This document shows, in pieces, positions 59,071 through 60,128 of a stretch of DNA of 60,128 bases. Within the stretch, counting starts at the first letter, position 1. Each line of letters opens with the position of its first letter. Position numbers and translations under genes: made by a program. The notes below the pieces were generated by a model. That model was given only the letters and a program-made list of their open reading frames with translations. It made no database searches and was not told where the DNA came from. Source of the stretch: CAZRHH01 sp964599885 (GTDB taxonomy: Bacteria; Chloroflexota; Dehalococcoidia; DSTF01; JACRBR01); contig CAZRHH010000013.1 of NCBI GenBank assembly GCA_964599885.1, positions 1 to 60,128 on the forward strand, read 5' to 3'.

Positions 59071-59108
59071 ATTTTGTTTCGTTCCGGTGACGCAGGCGCG
59101 TGACACCT

Positions 59109-59140
59109 GGGCGCACACGTGGGTGCGCCCCTACCGCGGT
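59109..59140. repeat. hairpin repeat GGGCGCAC family, copy 3
   Basis: GGGCGCAC (59109-59116) / GTGCGCCC (59123-59130), loop ACGTGG, followed by CTACCGCGGT. Confidence 0.7.
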
Positions 59141-59194
59141 GTCCGGGAGGACATGCGGTTGTGTGCAACGTCGACCAACAATGTAGTTCGGGTG

Positions 59195-60052
59195 TCAGGC
59201 GTCTTCGGACCACATGGCGATGCCGGTTAGGCCGGGGCCGGTGTGGACGCCCATGACTTGCGTGAACTCGGTGATGTGGGCTTCGGCGAGATCGATGCGC
59301 GCGGCGATGCGGTCGAGCAGGTAGCGGGCGTCGTTCTCGGCGTTGGCGTGGTGGACGGCGAGATGCGTCGTGCGGTTGTTGGCGGCGGCGATGACGATCT
59401 GCACGATGCGATCGAGCGCGCGCTGGCGTGTGCGGGTGCGGGCGATCAGTTTGATGTCCGACGCGCTGAAGCGGACGATCGGTTTGAGTTGGACGATGCC
59501 GGCGGCCCAGGCGGCGACGCGCGGGACGCGGCCGCCGCGCGCGAGGTACGTGAGCGTGTCGAGCATGGCGACGAGCGAGACGCGGGTGGTCATTGCTTCG
59601 GCGCGGGCGACGACGGCGTCGATGTTATCGCCGCGGTGGGCGGCGCGGGCGGCTTCGAGGACGACGAATCCCTGGGCCATGGCGGCGTTGCGCGAGTCGA
59701 GCAGGCGGACGTCGAGCGCGGGCGACTCGCTGCGCGCCATGGCGATGGCTTGCCGCGCGGCGTCGTACATGGCGCTGAATTGCTTGGAGACGGTGATGCA
59801 GAGGATGGCATCGGCGTCGGCTGCGGCGCGGGCGATGGCGGAAACGAACATGCCGGGCGAGGGGGCGGCGGTGGTGGGGCGTTCGCCGGCGTTGCGGAGG
59901 AGTTCGTAGAACTCGCTGGTGTCGGAGGTCATGGAGTCGGTGAACGTGCGGCCGCCGAAGATGATGTGCAGGGGTACGACTTCGATGCGGTAACGCTCGA
60001 CGAGTTCGGGTGGGATGCAGGCGGTGCTGTCGGTGATGATGCGTACGGGCAT
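59195..60052 (-). CDS. DegV family (fatty-acid-binding FakB-like) protein
   Basis: A 285-aa protein. MPVRIITDSTACIPPELVERYRIEVVPLHIIFGG, PTTAAPSPGMF and LLDSRNAAMAQGF are diagnostic of DegV proteins, which bind a fatty acid between two domains and present it to the kinase FakA. YLARGGRVPR and LKPIVRF in the C-terminal half complete the family pattern. The FakA partner is not in the window. ATG 60052 begins at the first conserved strand. Confidence 0.92.
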   Translation of the reverse strand: MPVRIITDSTACIPPELVERYRIEVVPLHIIFGGRTFTDSMTSDTSEFYELLRNAGERPTTAAPSPGMFVSAIARAAADADAILCITVSKQFSAMYDAARQAIAMARSESPALDVRLLDSRNAAMAQGFVVLEAARAAHRGDNIDAVVARAEAMTTRVSLVAMLDTLTYLARGGRVPRVAAWAAGIVQLKPIVRFSASDIKLIARTRTRQRALDRIVQIVIAAANNRTTHLAVHHANAENDARYLLDRIAARIDLAEAHITEFTQVMGVHTGPGLTGIAMWSEDA

Positions 60053-60073
60053 GGGGTGAGTGTACGGTTTCAG

Positions 60074-60128
60074 GGGAAGCGGGAAGCGGGAAGCGGGAAG
60101 CGGGAAGCGGGAAGCGGGAAGCGGGAAG
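60074..60128. repeat. GGGAAGC heptanucleotide tandem repeat at window end
   Basis: Almost eight perfect copies of the 7-mer GGGAAGC run to the last base, so the array continues beyond the window. It lies just upstream of the DegV gene. Related purine-rich runs are at about 6361-6425 and 57343-57394. Confidence 0.85.

Larger units (their letters stand above)
58678..59194. other. gene-free, repeat-dense interval
   Basis: No gene is supported. In order it holds CGCAAAG-type repeats (58693-58731), ACAGAGG repeats (58750-58774), a hairpin repeat (58784-58806), a second hairpin (58856-58876), CGCAGAG repeats (58949-58991), ACAGAG repeats (59013-59037), a perfect hairpin (59049-59070) and another hairpin with a CTACCGCG tail (59109-59140). 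Confidence 0.75.

Overview
The window is a high-GC bacterial chromosome segment with no rRNA, phage or plasmid backbone. It most likely comes from a member of the Chloroflexota, possibly a Dehalococcoidia-related lineage; this is inferred from gene style, not from a marker phylogeny. The pointers are very long Thr/Pro-rich surface proteins with cohesin- and dockerin-like modules and LPxTG-type ends, an HspR-controlled dnaJ-hspR-clpC operon, DUF3105, a DUF385 deazaflavin-type protein, a membrane-bound HdrD-like Fe-S oxidoreductase, and many dispersed short hairpin repeats.

Layout. 1-2.8 kb: a possible insertion-sequence end, then DUF2203, a copper-binding plastocyanin-like lipoprotein, a YjbQ-family protein and a glycerophosphodiester phosphodiesterase. 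3.0-6.4 kb (minus): a tungstate-type ABC transporter operon (tupA-tupB-tupC) behind an N-terminal-only ModE-like regulator, with a palindrome in front of tupA. 6.4-8.8 kb (minus): a 14-TM multidrug-type MFS pump and a small membrane protein behind a consensus promoter overlapped by an inverted repeat. 8.8-17.5 kb (minus): two cohesin-like wall proteins, one of 2472 aa. 18-20.6 kb (plus): a sigma factor fused to an anti-sigma zinc finger, a membrane helix and an external tail, followed by a diguanylate cyclase.

20.7-31 kb: CoA-type Nudix hydrolase, a DUF and a phosphotransferase with start-stop overlaps; tRNA-Ser(GCT); DUF2007, an Fpg-like glycosylase and nagA; an epimerase-like protein; an acyltransferase; a DUF4185 lipoprotein; a dockerin-bearing secreted protein. 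31-35 kb: the heat-shock operon dnaJ-hspR-clpC with a near-perfect HAIR operator and a probably leaderless dnaJ transcript. 35-43 kb: a zinc metallopeptidase, a PPC-domain surface protein, a flippase-like membrane protein, a LeuA/HMGL-like enzyme and a large nucleotidyl cyclase-AAA-TPR protein.

43-53.8 kb: a membrane glycosyltransferase preceded by a clear c-di-AMP (ydaO/yuaA) riboswitch; a DoxX-like protein; three tandem alpha/beta hydrolases; TldD; a cupredoxin-like lipoprotein; an amidohydrolase; rpsU; a Cys-less HesB-like protein; another hydrolase and a DUF385 protein. 53.8-60.1 kb is gene-poor and rich in hairpin and ACAGAG repeats; it holds one lower-GC hypothetical ORF, the large Fe-S oxidoreductase, a DUF3105 protein and a DegV protein.

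Two themes recur. The first is cell-surface construction: wall proteins, glycosyltransferase, flippase, acyltransferase and a membrane-tethered sigma factor. The second is nucleotide second messengers: a class III cyclase, a GGDEF protein and a c-di-AMP riboswitch lie within 26 kb.
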